Assembly (NCBI RefSeq): GCF_001611795.1
Contig: NZ_CP015098.1
Coordinates: 3,224,001-3,288,000 of the forward strand
Origin: Streptomyces qaidamensis
GTDB taxonomy: Bacteria; Actinomycetota; Actinomycetes; Streptomycetales; Streptomycetaceae
Length of the DNA: 64,000 bases
Reading direction: 5' to 3'
The stretch's first letter is position 1, and every line of letters starts with the position of its first letter. The translations under genes and the position numbers were made by a program. Shown piece after piece: positions 28,095 to 36,687 of this stretch. The notes under the pieces were generated by a model. The model saw nothing but the letters and a program-made list of their open reading frames with translations, was not told the origin of the DNA and did no database searches.

Positions 28095-28961
28095 TCACCC
28101 GTAGCGGTAGATCCGCCCGTGGTCCTCCAGCTGGTCCGGGGTCACGTTCCACGGCGGCAGCTTCTCGTGCCGCGCCACGACCCGCCGGTACTGCGCGCTG
28201 CCCGGTCCGGGCGGCTTGGCCGGCAGGTAGCGGTGCTCCCGGTGCCGCCGCTGCCAGCGGGACCACACCAGGTCGACGAAGGCGTGGTGCATCCAGAACA
28301 CCGGGTCGTTGACGGAGGCGCCGCCGACCATGGCCCCGCCGACCCAGCGGTGCACCCGGTTGTGGTTCTGCCAGGAGGCGCTGCCCTGGCTGCTCCCCCA
28401 TCCCTCCAGCTTGTTGCGGAAGCCCTTGCCCGTCGTCGAGTCCCAGGGGGACGCGTCGTAGAGCGGGTCCTTCAGGGCCCGTTCCAGCTCGGCCTCGGTG
28501 GGCAGCTGGATGGGGTCGCGGGCGCGGCCCAGGTCCCGGGTGAGGAACTCCTCGTCCGTGATGCCCTCCTTGATGGTCCAGTTGCCCTCCGCGTAGGCGA
28601 ACGGCCCGGTCATCACCTGGCGGTCGGAGCGCCGGCCGGTGCCGCCGAGGAGGTCGGCGGTCCAGGGGGCGGACGTGGTCGTGCGGTCACGCGTCCAGTC
28701 CCAGTACGGCACCGACACCGACGCGTCGACCCGGCGCAGCGCCTTCTCCAGGTCCAGCAGGAACTGCCGGTGCCAGGGCAGGAAGGAGGGCGCCATGTGG
28801 GCCGTGCGCAGGCCGTCCTCGCCGTCGGAGGTGTAGTACTCGATGTGCGTGCGGACGAACTCGTCGTACTCGCCGCGCCGTTTCACCTCCAGCATCGCCT
28901 TCACGAAGCGGCGTTTCTCGGTGCGGGTGAGGGTGCTGACGTCCTTACGCGTGTACGCCAT
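28095..28961 (-). CDS. melC2: Tyrosinase (MelC2)
   Basis: The 288-residue type-3 copper oxidase has both copper sites. CuA is formed by His in RTHIEYYTS, HMAPSFLPWHRQFL, and CuB by HNRVHRWVGG and DPVFWMHHAFVDLVWSRWQ. It hydroxylates phenols and oxidises catechols to quinones, giving melanin. Streptomyces tyrosinases lack a signal peptide and are exported as a complex with the MelC1 caddie; this one likewise begins directly with the catalytic domain (MAYTRKDVSTLT). It overlaps the end of melC1 by 17 bases, so translation is coupled. Confidence 0.95.
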   Translation of the reverse strand: MAYTRKDVSTLTRTEKRRFVKAMLEVKRRGEYDEFVRTHIEYYTSDGEDGLRTAHMAPSFLPWHRQFLLDLEKALRRVDASVSVPYWDWTRDRTTTSAPWTADLLGGTGRRSDRQVMTGPFAYAEGNWTIKEGITDEEFLTRDLGRARDPIQLPTEAELERALKDPLYDASPWDSTTGKGFRNKLEGWGSSQGSASWQNHNRVHRWVGGAMVGGASVNDPVFWMHHAFVDLVWSRWQRRHREHRYLPAKPPGPGSAQYRRVVARHEKLPPWNVTPDQLEDHGRIYRYG

Positions 28962-29424
28962 GGGCTCCCCCGTCCTGGTGGCCCGGGCCGTGGCCGGGCA
29001 GGTCGCGCAGGCGCTGCCCCGGGCCCAGTTCGTCGACGGCGGCGCGGGTCGCCGCCAGGGGGGTGGGGTAGGAGCGGTAGTGGTCGACCATGCTCAGCCA
29101 GCTGCCGTCCGCGCGGCGCATCAGGTGCAGCGGCCGCCCGTCCACGGTGACGTGCCAGTCCACGTCACCGGCCTCCTGCTCCGGCGAGGGGATCGGCACG
29201 CCGCGGATGAGGCGGCCCCGGTAGGTCTCCTCGAACATGCCGTCGCCGGCCCGCACGTCCGTGTTCTTGCCGTCGGACTCCTCGGGCCAGGCGGCCACGG
29301 CGACGGGGGTCAGCACGGCGCCGGCCGCCGCGGCCGCCAGGCCGCGCAGCACACCGCGCCGGGTGCCCGCGGCGCCCTCGTCCCCTGCCGTGCCCACCGG
29401 TACTCCACCGACGCCTACGACCAT
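28945..29424 (-). CDS. melC1: Tyrosinase cofactor / caddie protein MelC1
   Basis: The 159-residue protein has a twin-arginine-type signal (GTRRGVLRGLAAAAAGAVL) and a caddie domain with FEETYRGRLIRGVPI, VDWHVTVDGRPLHLMRRADGSW and SMVDHYRSYPTPL. MelC1 delivers copper to MelC2 and carries it through the Tat pathway. The conserved His and Tyr in the caddie domain sit in the tyrosinase active site. ATG 29424 has GAGGAG. The gene directly precedes and overlaps melC2. Confidence 0.93.
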   Translation of the reverse strand: MVVGVGGVPVGTAGDEGAAGTRRGVLRGLAAAAAGAVLTPVAVAAWPEESDGKNTDVRAGDGMFEETYRGRLIRGVPIPSPEQEAGDVDWHVTVDGRPLHLMRRADGSWLSMVDHYRSYPTPLAATRAAVDELGPGQRLRDLPGHGPGHQDGGAHGVHA

Positions 29425-29530
29425 GTCGTGCTCCTCGTTCCGCTCGGGTTGTCACTGCGGTAACAGCCCGAAGGCCCCCGCGGTCACCACCGCGGGGGCC
29501 ACACGAGAACACCCGGTACGGACCGGCGTC

Positions 29531-30049
29531 CTACAGACCGGGGCCGATACCCAGGTCCGCCGTGGGCACCGTCTGCACCAGCGGGGCCAGCACGCCCACC
29601 TGCGGGAGCTTCGCCTGGGGCAGGCCGAAGCCGTCCGCGTGGGGCGAGGTGAGCGGGGCGTCGACGGACCCGCCCGGGGCGAGCGTGCGCAGGTCGGAGG
29701 CGGGGGCGTCGACACCGATGTGGTCGAAGCCGGCGCCGAGGATGTGCGGCAGGGGCGCCCGCAGGTCGGCGCCGGGCAGTCCGCCGTGGACGGGCAGCTG
29801 CGGGACGGCGCGCTCCGGGATGAGCCGGCCCTCGACGTAGCGGGGTCCGTCGGGCGAGCCCGGCACCGGTACCGGGAGCTGCCCGGTGGCCTCGGGCAGC
29901 TCCACGTTGAGGGCCTTCTCGGCGCCGCCCAGCGGCACGGGGACGGGGACCGTGCCGACCGCGGCGGCGGGGGTCGCGGTGGCGGCGCCGGCCGCGGCCG
30001 CCACACACGTGATCACTGCGGCGAGGGTTCCTCGGGTGGTCGACTTCAT
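29531..30049 (-). CDS. Secreted protein of unknown function in the coat locus
   Basis: The 172-residue protein has a signal peptide (MKSTTRGTLAAVITCVAAAA... ATPAAA) and a mature part rich in Pro, Gly and Leu with repeated VPVP and LP motifs (VPVPVPLGGAEKALN, QLPVPVPGSPDG). No catalytic motif or cysteine is present in the mature part. Start ATG 30049 is set by the signal peptide. Its position between melC1 and a VKOR gene suggests a surface role in the same developmental locus. Confidence 0.75.
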   Translation of the reverse strand: MKSTTRGTLAAVITCVAAAAGAATATPAAAVGTVPVPVPLGGAEKALNVELPEATGQLPVPVPGSPDGPRYVEGRLIPERAVPQLPVHGGLPGADLRAPLPHILGAGFDHIGVDAPASDLRTLAPGGSVDAPLTSPHADGFGLPQAKLPQVGVLAPLVQTVPTADLGIGPGL

Positions 30050-30185
30050 CTGGGGTACGGTCCCTTTCGCGTGTCGGGGGCTCAGCGTGCGTACCGAGTA
30101 ACGAGCCGGGGAACCGCACGAGCGCACAATTCCCCCGACTGCCGCAGTAATACGACGGACCGGACCGCTTTCGGACGGCCGTCGG

Positions 30186-30791
30186 TCAGCTCGTCCAGAA
30201 GTCCCACCAGCGCGTCAGGACCAGCATGCCGACGATGCCGAGGTGCAGCACCGGCAGCACCCAGGTGAACTCGTCGAGGAACCGGCGCACCGCCCCGGGC
30301 GCGGGCAGGAACCCCTGGCGCACGGCGAACGAGGTCACGTACCAGAACAGGGGGATCGTCGCGGCCCACGCCAGGCAGCACCACAGGCACAGCGCGTTGA
30401 TCCGGTACAGCGACTCGAACTGCAGCCACGTCACGAACCCCACCCCGAACAGGCATCCGGCGTCGAAGGCCAGCCAGTACCAGCGCGGGAAGCGGGCACC
30501 GGCCAGCAGGCTCAGGCCGACGCAGATGACGACGCCGTAGGCGACCAGTCCCAGCATCGGGTTGGGGAACCCGAAGACCTCGGCCTGGTCGCTCTCCATG
30601 ACGCTGCCGCAGGACACCACCGGGTTCAGGCTGCAGCCGGGCGTGAAGTCCGGGTCCTGAAGCAGCTTGAACTTGTCGAGGGTGATGATCCAGGAGGCCA
30701 GCAGCCCGGCCGCTCCCGTGACGACGAGCAGCAGGGCGAACGCGCGGCCGGCGCCCGCCGTGCGCGCCCCGGCGTGCGCGGGTGGGGTCAC
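30186..30791 (-). CDS. VKOR-family disulfide-bond formation protein
   Basis: The 201-residue membrane protein has four to five helices and the VKOR features: a loop cysteine pair in GCSLNPVVSCGSVM (about residues 50-60) and the active-site C-x-x-C in NALCLWCCLAW (about 125-135), with a Ser/Thr-rich quinone pocket. Bacterial VKOR reoxidises DsbA-like partners with quinone and so drives disulfide formation outside the membrane. GTG 30791 overlaps the stop of the upstream secreted-protein gene by four bases (GTGA), so they are coupled. The exported chaplins and rodlins nearby each carry a Cys pair and are possible clients; this is inference. Confidence 0.88.
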   Translation of the reverse strand: MTPPAHAGARTAGAGRAFALLLVVTGAAGLLASWIITLDKFKLLQDPDFTPGCSLNPVVSCGSVMESDQAEVFGFPNPMLGLVAYGVVICVGLSLLAGARFPRWYWLAFDAGCLFGVGFVTWLQFESLYRINALCLWCCLAWAATIPLFWYVTSFAVRQGFLPAPGAVRRFLDEFTWVLPVLHLGIVGMLVLTRWWDFWTS

Positions 30792-31072
30792 TTCGGCAGC
30801 GGAAGACCGCCGAGGAGCCCGCCGTTCGAGTTGAGCCGGGTGGTCGCCTGCTTGACGGTGCTGAGCATCGAGTCCTCGTTCTCGGTGTCGAGCGCGTTGG
30901 ACTGGTGCTTGAGCGGCATCGGGTCGATGGGCTCCCTGGTGAGCGCGTTGACGGCGCCGTTGAGGCTGGTGGGGGTGACGCTGTCCGTGTCGTAGGCGGC
31001 GTGCGCGGGTGCGGCGGCACCGGCGACGACGAGGGAACCGGCAACGACGGCGGCGGCCTTCAGGGACTTCAT
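30788..31072 (-). CDS. Small secreted protein coupled to VKOR
   Basis: The 94-residue protein has a clear signal peptide (MKSLKAAAVVAGSLVVAGAAAPAHA) and a polar mature part of about 69 residues without cysteine (DTDSVTPTSLNGAVNALTRE ... SNGGLLGGLPLPK). ATG 31072 is preceded by AAAGGA. Its stop overlaps the VKOR start by four bases. No family is recognised; the position suggests a role with surface components. Confidence 0.8.
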   Translation of the reverse strand: MKSLKAAAVVAGSLVVAGAAAPAHAAYDTDSVTPTSLNGAVNALTREPIDPMPLKHQSNALDTENEDSMLSTVKQATTRLNSNGGLLGGLPLPK

Positions 31073-31240
31073 CGTGAATCCTTTCTTCGGCGACGGATGT
31101 CACCGGCGGGGAATTCGGACGCCGTGCCTAACGATGCCTGGACGGAGCGGAAACCCCGTCGCCAGAACCTCATATGAGTCGCTGAACGGACGCGTGCCGG
31201 TCCGGGGGGCCGGCACGACGACCGGTGAGCGGGGGCGCTC

Positions 31241-31867
31241 TCAGGGGGCCTTCGGCAGGGAGGGCAGGCCGGCCAGGTCGGGTGCGGGCAGCCGGCTGCC
31301 GACCAGGGTCGCGGCGACGGCGTTGACGACCCCGGCCACGACGGCGTCGACCGCCGGGGTGACCTGGGCGGCGTCACCGGAGGTGACGGCCTTGAGCAGC
31401 TCCCCGGTGGACTTCTCCAGGGCGGTCATGGCCTCGGCGGCGAGGTCCTCGGGCAGCTCGGCGTCGTCCTCGACGGGGGCGGGCAGCGTGCTGGCCTGCG
31501 GCAGGGGGCTGCTCTGGGGGGCGGCGCCCGGCGCGGTCGGGGCCGTCGCGGTCGCGGTCGCGTGGTCGATGGCGTCCTGCACCGAGGTGCTCAGCTTGGC
31601 CGCCTGGGAATGCGGCAGCTGGCCGTCGTCCGCCTTGAGCACGGCGGTCAGCAGGTCGGCGACCGGGACGAGGACGCCGCCCAGGCCGCCCAGGCTCTCG
31701 ACCTGGCCGAGCAGTTCGTCCGCGTCGGGGACGGGGGCCCGGGACGCCGCGTGGGTGTGCTCCGGGGCCGATGCGCTGTCGGCGGCCACGGCCGCGGGCC
31801 CGGTGACCCCGAGCAGCAGCGTGGCGCAGAGCGCGGACGTCGCGATTCGCCGTGCGGGCAGACGCAT
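31241..31867 (-). CDS. Secreted alanine-rich helical protein
   Basis: The 208-residue protein has a signal peptide (MRLPARRIATSALCATLLLGV ... AVAA) and a mature helical, Ala/Leu/Asp-rich part with a Thr/Ala/Pro linker in the middle (ATATAPTAPGAAPQSSP). The mature part has no cysteine. It resembles other uncharacterised secreted proteins of Streptomyces. ATG 31867 follows GAAAGGA; the longer frame lacks a ribosome site. It stands between the VKOR pair and chpF in the same direction, as a separate unit. Confidence 0.78.
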   Translation of the reverse strand: MRLPARRIATSALCATLLLGVTGPAAVAADSASAPEHTHAASRAPVPDADELLGQVESLGGLGGVLVPVADLLTAVLKADDGQLPHSQAAKLSTSVQDAIDHATATATAPTAPGAAPQSSPLPQASTLPAPVEDDAELPEDLAAEAMTALEKSTGELLKAVTSGDAAQVTPAVDAVVAGVVNAVAATLVGSRLPAPDLAGLPSLPKAP

Positions 31868-32113
31868 GGGGGTTCCTTTCGGTGGTGCGTCGGATCTTGT
31901 GCCCACCGTGCGAGCGGCCGGAACGCTCCGCAACCGAGCGAACGCCCCAGGTCAGCGCCGCGTCCCCGGGCTCGCGGCGTCCCCCCTGGTAGGCGGCGTG
32001 CGCGTTCCCCGTCCGCCGATCCGCCCGTCGGCCCCCGTTCGGGGCAACGCGAAACCGGCCGCTCTCCCGCGTGGTCCCGCAGGAGAACGGCCGGTCAGGG
32101 TTTCGAGGCGACG

Positions 32114-32353
32114 TCAGTCGTTCTCGCACTCGTTGCCGAACGCCGGGTTCAGCAGGCCGATGATGTCGACCGTGTTGCCGCAGACGTTGACCGGGATGTG
32201 CAGCGGAACCTGGACGACGTTGCCGGACAGCACGCCCGGGGAGTGGGCGGCGGCGGCCTGCGCGCCGGCGTCGGCGGCGGCGATGCCGGTGCTGCCCGCG
32301 ACAGCGGCAGCGGCAGCGGAGGTCAGGACCAGGCCCTTCGCGATACGCGACAT
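32114..32353 (-). CDS. chpF: Short chaplin (ChpF-type)
   Basis: The 79-residue protein consists of a signal peptide (MSRIAKGLVLTSAAAAAVAG ... AADA) and one chaplin domain (HSPGVLSGNVVQVPLHIPVN, then VCGNTVDIIGLLNPAFGNEC) with the two conserved cysteines. It is the minimal short chaplin, exported and assembled into amyloid fibrils on aerial hyphae and spores. AAGGAG stands before ATG 32353. The name follows synteny with S. coelicolor, where chpF lies a few genes from melC. Confidence 0.92.
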   Translation of the reverse strand: MSRIAKGLVLTSAAAAAVAGSTGIAAADAGAQAAAAHSPGVLSGNVVQVPLHIPVNVCGNTVDIIGLLNPAFGNECEND

Positions 32354-32757
32354 GGAGAGGTGCTCCTTGGGGTTGACACAAACATCCGGGCGGATGCCCG
32401 GCGCTGTGTCAACGCGTGGCGTTCACGCGAGTTGTGCCGCCAAAGGAGTGATCTCGCCGGAAAGGCCGCCTTCACCGTTCCGACACACACGCCCGGTTTT
32501 GAAGGAAAAGTACGGACAGCGTCTAGAGTCGCAAACCTCTCAACGCACCCCTACAGCAAGCAAATCGCACTCAGGGACGAGGGAGGGCACCACGGTCCGC
32601 GAAGCCCTCCGGTGCGGTGGTGACCAGGTGGCCGTCCGGCTCGTTTCCCAGCGGGACGCGGCGTGTGCCGGGCGTGCACTTCGGCGCTGTCGGCACCCGG
32701 CAGTTCAGGCGCGTTCCCGCCGTCCCGAGCGCCATCCGTGAGCGAGGAATACCGCGC
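32354..32757. other. Divergent regulatory region between chpF and the polysaccharide operon
   Basis: These 404 bases hold the promoter of chpF (minus) and that of the eight-gene operon (plus). A relatively AT-rich patch lies at about 32490-32580. A plus-strand frame is open but without a ribosome site before ATG 32758. I did not find a convincing BldN-type promoter. Confidence 0.6.
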
Positions 32758-33924
32758 ATGCACCTGTCACCGACCGACCCTCCGCCACGGGTCCTCCACG
32801 TCACGCAGCCCGTGGACGGCGGGGTCGCCCGCGTCGTGACGGACCTGGCCGGGGCGCAGCTGGCCGCGGGCCTGCACGTCACGGTCGCCTGCCCCGACAG
32901 CCCCCTCGCGGCCCGGCTCACGGCGCTCGGCGCCGACGTACGGAACTGGGCGGCGACGCGTGCGCCGGGACCGTCGCTCACGGGCGAGGTACGGCGGCTC
33001 GCCCGGATCGTCGAGGACGTACGGCCCTGTCTGGTGCACGCGCACAGCGCGAAGGCCGGGCTGGCCGGGCGGCTCGCCGTGCGGGGGCGCATCCCGACGG
33101 TCTTCCAGCCGCACGCCTGGTCGTTCGAGGCGGTGGGCGGCGTCACCGCGGCCCTCGCCCGCGGCTGGGAGCGGCGGGGGGCCCGCTGGGCGGCGCGAGT
33201 GGTGTGCGTCAGCGAGGCGGAACGCCGGCTGGGGGTGCGGGCCGGGGTCCGCGGGCGGTGGAGCGTCGTCCCCAACGGGATCGACGTCGAGCGCTTCCGT
33301 CCGGCCGACGACGCCGACGCCGTGCGGGCGGAGCTGCTGCCGCACAGCCGTCCGCGGGGGCCGCTCGTGGTGTGCGTGGGGCGGTTGTGCCGGCAGAAGG
33401 GGCAGGACGTCCTGCTGACGGCGTGGGAGTCCGTACTGCGGCGGGTGCCCCGGGCGCGACTGGTGCTGGTCGGCGACGGGCCGGACCACGGCCGGCTGCG
33501 GGCCCTGGCCCCCGGCTCGGTGCTGTTCGCGGGGGACGTCGACGATGTCGTGCCCTGGTACCAGGCGGCGGACCTGGTCGTCCTGCCGTCGCGGTGGGAG
33601 GGCATGGCGCTGGCCCCGCTGGAGGCCATGGCGTGCGGGCGGCCGGTGGTGGTGACGGACGTCGGCGGGGCCCGGGAGAGCCTGCCGCCGGGCCTCGTAC
33701 CGCACTGCCTGGTCCCCGCCCTGGCCCCGGCGGCACTGGCCGCGGCCGTCGCCGGGCTGCTGCCGGACCCGCCGCTGCGCACCGCGCTCGGCGAGCAGGG
33801 GCGCCGGCACGTCCTGTCCACGCACGACGTGCGCCGCACGGCTCAGGCGGTCGCGGACGTGTACCGCGAACTCCTGGCCGCGCACGCCGTGTCCACCGAG
33901 CGCAGGGAGTCTGTCGCCTCGTGA
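32758..33924 (+). CDS. Family GT4 glycosyltransferase (first gene of polysaccharide operon)
   Basis: The 388-residue GT-B enzyme has the GT4 features: VLHVTQPVDGGVARVVTDLA at the N-terminus, the hinge VVPNGIDVERFRP, the start of the C-domain VVCVGRLCRQKGQDVLL and the nucleotide-sugar EX7E element in PSRWEGMALAPLEAMACGRP. It transfers a sugar from an NDP-sugar to a lipid-linked acceptor at the cytoplasmic face. ATG 32758 has GAGGAA upstream. It overlaps the next gene by four bases (GTGA), the first of a chain of coupled genes. Confidence 0.9.
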   Translation: MHLSPTDPPPRVLHVTQPVDGGVARVVTDLAGAQLAAGLHVTVACPDSPLAARLTALGADVRNWAATRAPGPSLTGEVRRLARIVEDVRPCLVHAHSAKAGLAGRLAVRGRIPTVFQPHAWSFEAVGGVTAALARGWERRGARWAARVVCVSEAERRLGVRAGVRGRWSVVPNGIDVERFRPADDADAVRAELLPHSRPRGPLVVCVGRLCRQKGQDVLLTAWESVLRRVPRARLVLVGDGPDHGRLRALAPGSVLFAGDVDDVVPWYQAADLVVLPSRWEGMALAPLEAMACGRPVVVTDVGGARESLPPGLVPHCLVPALAPAALAAAVAGLLPDPPLRTALGEQGRRHVLSTHDVRRTAQAVADVYRELLAAHAVSTERRESVAS

Positions 33925-35345
33925 CCGCGGAAAGCACCGTTCCCACCCCCGCCGGGCAGCCGCGGGACCCCCGGTTCCCGTCCGTGTCGGTCCTGCCGCC
34001 GCGCGGCGCCGCCGCGGGTTTCCGCTTCCCCGGCCGGATGCCGCCGGCCCGGCCCGTGTCGCCGCTGCCGCTGCTCGCAGCGGACGGCACGGCGGCCGTG
34101 CTGGGCGGGCTGGCGCTGTCCGGGACCCAACGCCACCCGCTGCTGCTGGCGGTGCTGGTGGCGGCCTCGCTGCTGCTGCGTCCGCCCCGGCCCGGCCGGG
34201 TGCCGGCCGTGCTGGACGAACTGCCCGCCGTGGGCGGCCGGATCGCGGTGGCCTGGCTGGCACTCGGGGCGTTCGTGGCGGCGTACACCCCGCAGCACCT
34301 GCTCTCCGCCTCGACCCTGCTCGCCGGCTTCCTGCTGCAGACCGCGGCGGGCTGCGCCGGGCGCGGCGCGGTGCACGCGTGCCGGCGCGCCGAACTGCTG
34401 CACCGGCCGCAGGCCGCGCTCGTGGTCGGGCCCGCCGCGACCGCGCAGCGGGTGGCCGCGGCCGTGCTGCGTCATCCGCGCGACGGGGTGCGGCCGGTGG
34501 GTGTCGTCGCCGACGAGCCGGACGGCAGCGGGGGTCTGCCCGTGCTGACCACGGGCGAGGAGGTCCAGCGGGCGATCGTCCAGAACGGGGTGCGCGAGGT
34601 GCTGGCCGTGCACCCCTGCATGCGGGCCGAGCAGGGGCCGCTGCTGCGGGCACTGGCCGAGTCGGGCTGCACGGTGTGGGAGGTCGACCCGGACGTGCCG
34701 TCGTACCGGACCGGGGACCGGCTCGCCGGGTTCTCCTGCCGTCGCCTGGACCTCGGGACGCGGCAGCGGGGCAGGACCGGCAAGCGGGTGCTGGACGTCG
34801 TGGTGTCGGGGGCGCTGCTCCTCCTGGTCAGTCCGCTGCTGCTGGTGTGCGCGGGGGTGCTGCGGCTGAGCGGCGGGCCGGGGGTCGTCTTCCGGCAGGA
34901 GCGCATCGGCAGGCACGGGCGGCCCTTCACGCTGCTGAAGTTCCGCACCCACCGCCCGGTCGACGCGCACGAGTCGGCGACCCGCTGGAGTGTGGCGGAC
35001 GAACGCCAGATGCCGTGGTTCTGCCGCTTCCTGCGCCGCACCTCCCTGGACGAGCTGCTCCAGCTGTGGAACGTCCTGCGCGGCGACATGAGCCTGGTCG
35101 GACCGCGGCCGGAACGCCCGTACTTCGTCGCGCAGTTCGGGCAGACCCACCCGGGCTACGCCGCCCGCCACCGGGTCCGGACCGGCATCACCGGTCTCGC
35201 CCAGGTGCACGGGCTGCGCGGGGACACCTCGATCGAGGACCGGGCCCGGTTCGACAACGCGTACATCGACGACTGGTCGCTGTGGCAGGACGTCTGCATC
35301 CTGCTGCGTACGGCGGTCGCGCTCGTGCGTCCGACGGGGAGCTGA
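33921..35345 (+). CDS. Polyprenyl-phosphate sugar-1-phosphate transferase (priming enzyme)
   Basis: The 474-residue membrane protein has an N-terminal region with several hydrophobic segments, a Rossmann-like middle part (ALVVGPAATAQRVAAAVL) and the bacterial sugar transferase domain. That domain includes KRVLDVVVSGALLLLVSPLL, FRQERIGRHGRPFTLLKFRT, RRTSLDELLQLWNVLRGDMS, LVGPRPERPYFV and a terminal ARFDNAYIDDWSLWQD. It starts exopolysaccharide synthesis by moving hexose-1-phosphate to undecaprenyl phosphate. GTG 33921 overlaps the upstream stop (GTGA). Confidence 0.92.
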   Translation: MTAESTVPTPAGQPRDPRFPSVSVLPPRGAAAGFRFPGRMPPARPVSPLPLLAADGTAAVLGGLALSGTQRHPLLLAVLVAASLLLRPPRPGRVPAVLDELPAVGGRIAVAWLALGAFVAAYTPQHLLSASTLLAGFLLQTAAGCAGRGAVHACRRAELLHRPQAALVVGPAATAQRVAAAVLRHPRDGVRPVGVVADEPDGSGGLPVLTTGEEVQRAIVQNGVREVLAVHPCMRAEQGPLLRALAESGCTVWEVDPDVPSYRTGDRLAGFSCRRLDLGTRQRGRTGKRVLDVVVSGALLLLVSPLLLVCAGVLRLSGGPGVVFRQERIGRHGRPFTLLKFRTHRPVDAHESATRWSVADERQMPWFCRFLRRTSLDELLQLWNVLRGDMSLVGPRPERPYFVAQFGQTHPGYAARHRVRTGITGLAQVHGLRGDTSIEDRARFDNAYIDDWSLWQDVCILLRTAVALVRPTGS

Positions 35346-35349
35346 GCGG

Positions 35350-36687
35350 ATGATCCGGGCCGGGGCCCCCGCGCCCGTCCTCGCGCTGCTGGCCGTCGTG
35401 GTCCTGCTCGCCCTGCCGCCGGGGCCGGGCGGCGAGGGCGGTGCCGGGCCGGCCGACGCGGTATCCGCGCTGGCCGTGCTGTTCTGCGTGGTCCGTCTCG
35501 TACGGGAGCGGCGGCGGCCCCTGTCCCCCACGGCGGCGCTGGTGCTCGGACTTCCGGTGCTCGGCGTCGCCGTCGCCGCCCTGGGGTCGGTGTCGCCGGG
35601 TGAGGGACTCACCGGCCTCGGCCGCTACCTCCAGGTCTTCGTGCTGGTCCCGGCGGCGGTGCTGCTGCTGGTCCGCGACCGGGGTGACTTCCGGCTGCTG
35701 GCCTGGGCGTTCGTGGGGCTCGCGGTGTGGCAGGGGGCGGTCGGGGTGCACCAGTACGCGACCGGGACCGGTGCCTCGTACCAGGGCCGGCCGGTGCGGG
35801 CCGTCGGCACGTTCGGGGCACAGGACGTGATGGGCATGGCCACGGTCGTCTCCCTCGGGCTGGTGTGCGCGCTGGGGCTGGCGCTGGGCAGCGCTCCGGT
35901 GCGGCAGCGGGTCGCCGCCCTGGCCTGCGCGCTGGTGCTGCTGCCGCCGCTCGCGCTGTCGTTCAGCCGCGGGGCGTGGATCGCGACGGCGGTGACGTGC
36001 GCGGTGCAGCTCCTGCTGAGCGGGGTGCGGCGGGCGCTCGCGGCCGGGGCCGTGGTGGTCGCGGCGAGCGTGATCCTGGTGGGCGGCTTCGGAGTCGGTA
36101 CGGCGATGCTGCAGGAGCGGATCAGCAGCATCACGCAGGTCGCCGACGCGCCCGACCAGTCGGTGACCGACCGGTACACCATGTGGGCGGCGGCGACCGG
36201 GATGTGGCGCGAGCACCCGCTGACCGGGGTGGGTCTGAAGGGCTTCCCCGAACACCGCGACTCGCACGCCTCGCTGGCCCTCTCGGCGGGCAGCGACACG
36301 GAGGGCGCGGGCGCGGCCTTCCGCAAGCAGCCGCTGCTCTCCCCCCACAACATGTACCTGCTCGTCCTGGCCGAGCAGGGGCTGCTCGGGCTCCTGGCGC
36401 TGGCGGGCAGCTGGCTGGCCCTGCTGCTGTGCGCGGTGCGCGCCCTGTGGCGGACCCGGCGGGCCCGCGCACCGGGCCTCGACTGCGGCCTGGTCGCCTG
36501 CGGCCTGCTGGTCTGGCAGCTGACGGACTTCGCCTACGCGGACATCGGCGGCCCGTCGACCGTGCTGACGGCGATGTGCTTCGGGCTGACGGCGTGGTGG
36601 GGCCTGGCGGACGCGGCCGCTCCGGCGACGACGGACTGGCCCGGTCCGACCGCGCGGCGCATGGCGAAGGAGGCCCCGGCGCGATGA
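35350..36687 (+). CDS. O-antigen ligase/polymerase-like membrane protein (Wzy-type)
   Basis: The 445-residue protein has about eleven hydrophobic segments and a large external loop after position 240, with the Wzy_C-type sequence WAAATGMWREHPLTGVGLKGFPEH, typical of the O-antigen ligase superfamily (GVGxGxF/NxxL motif). It is expected to polymerise or transfer the lipid-linked repeat unit at the outer face. ATG 35350 stands 4 bases after the previous stop. Its end overlaps the flippase start by four bases. Confidence 0.86.
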   Translation: MIRAGAPAPVLALLAVVVLLALPPGPGGEGGAGPADAVSALAVLFCVVRLVRERRRPLSPTAALVLGLPVLGVAVAALGSVSPGEGLTGLGRYLQVFVLVPAAVLLLVRDRGDFRLLAWAFVGLAVWQGAVGVHQYATGTGASYQGRPVRAVGTFGAQDVMGMATVVSLGLVCALGLALGSAPVRQRVAALACALVLLPPLALSFSRGAWIATAVTCAVQLLLSGVRRALAAGAVVVAASVILVGGFGVGTAMLQERISSITQVADAPDQSVTDRYTMWAAATGMWREHPLTGVGLKGFPEHRDSHASLALSAGSDTEGAGAAFRKQPLLSPHNMYLLVLAEQGLLGLLALAGSWLALLLCAVRALWRTRRARAPGLDCGLVACGLLVWQLTDFAYADIGGPSTVLTAMCFGLTAWWGLADAAAPATTDWPGPTARRMAKEAPAR

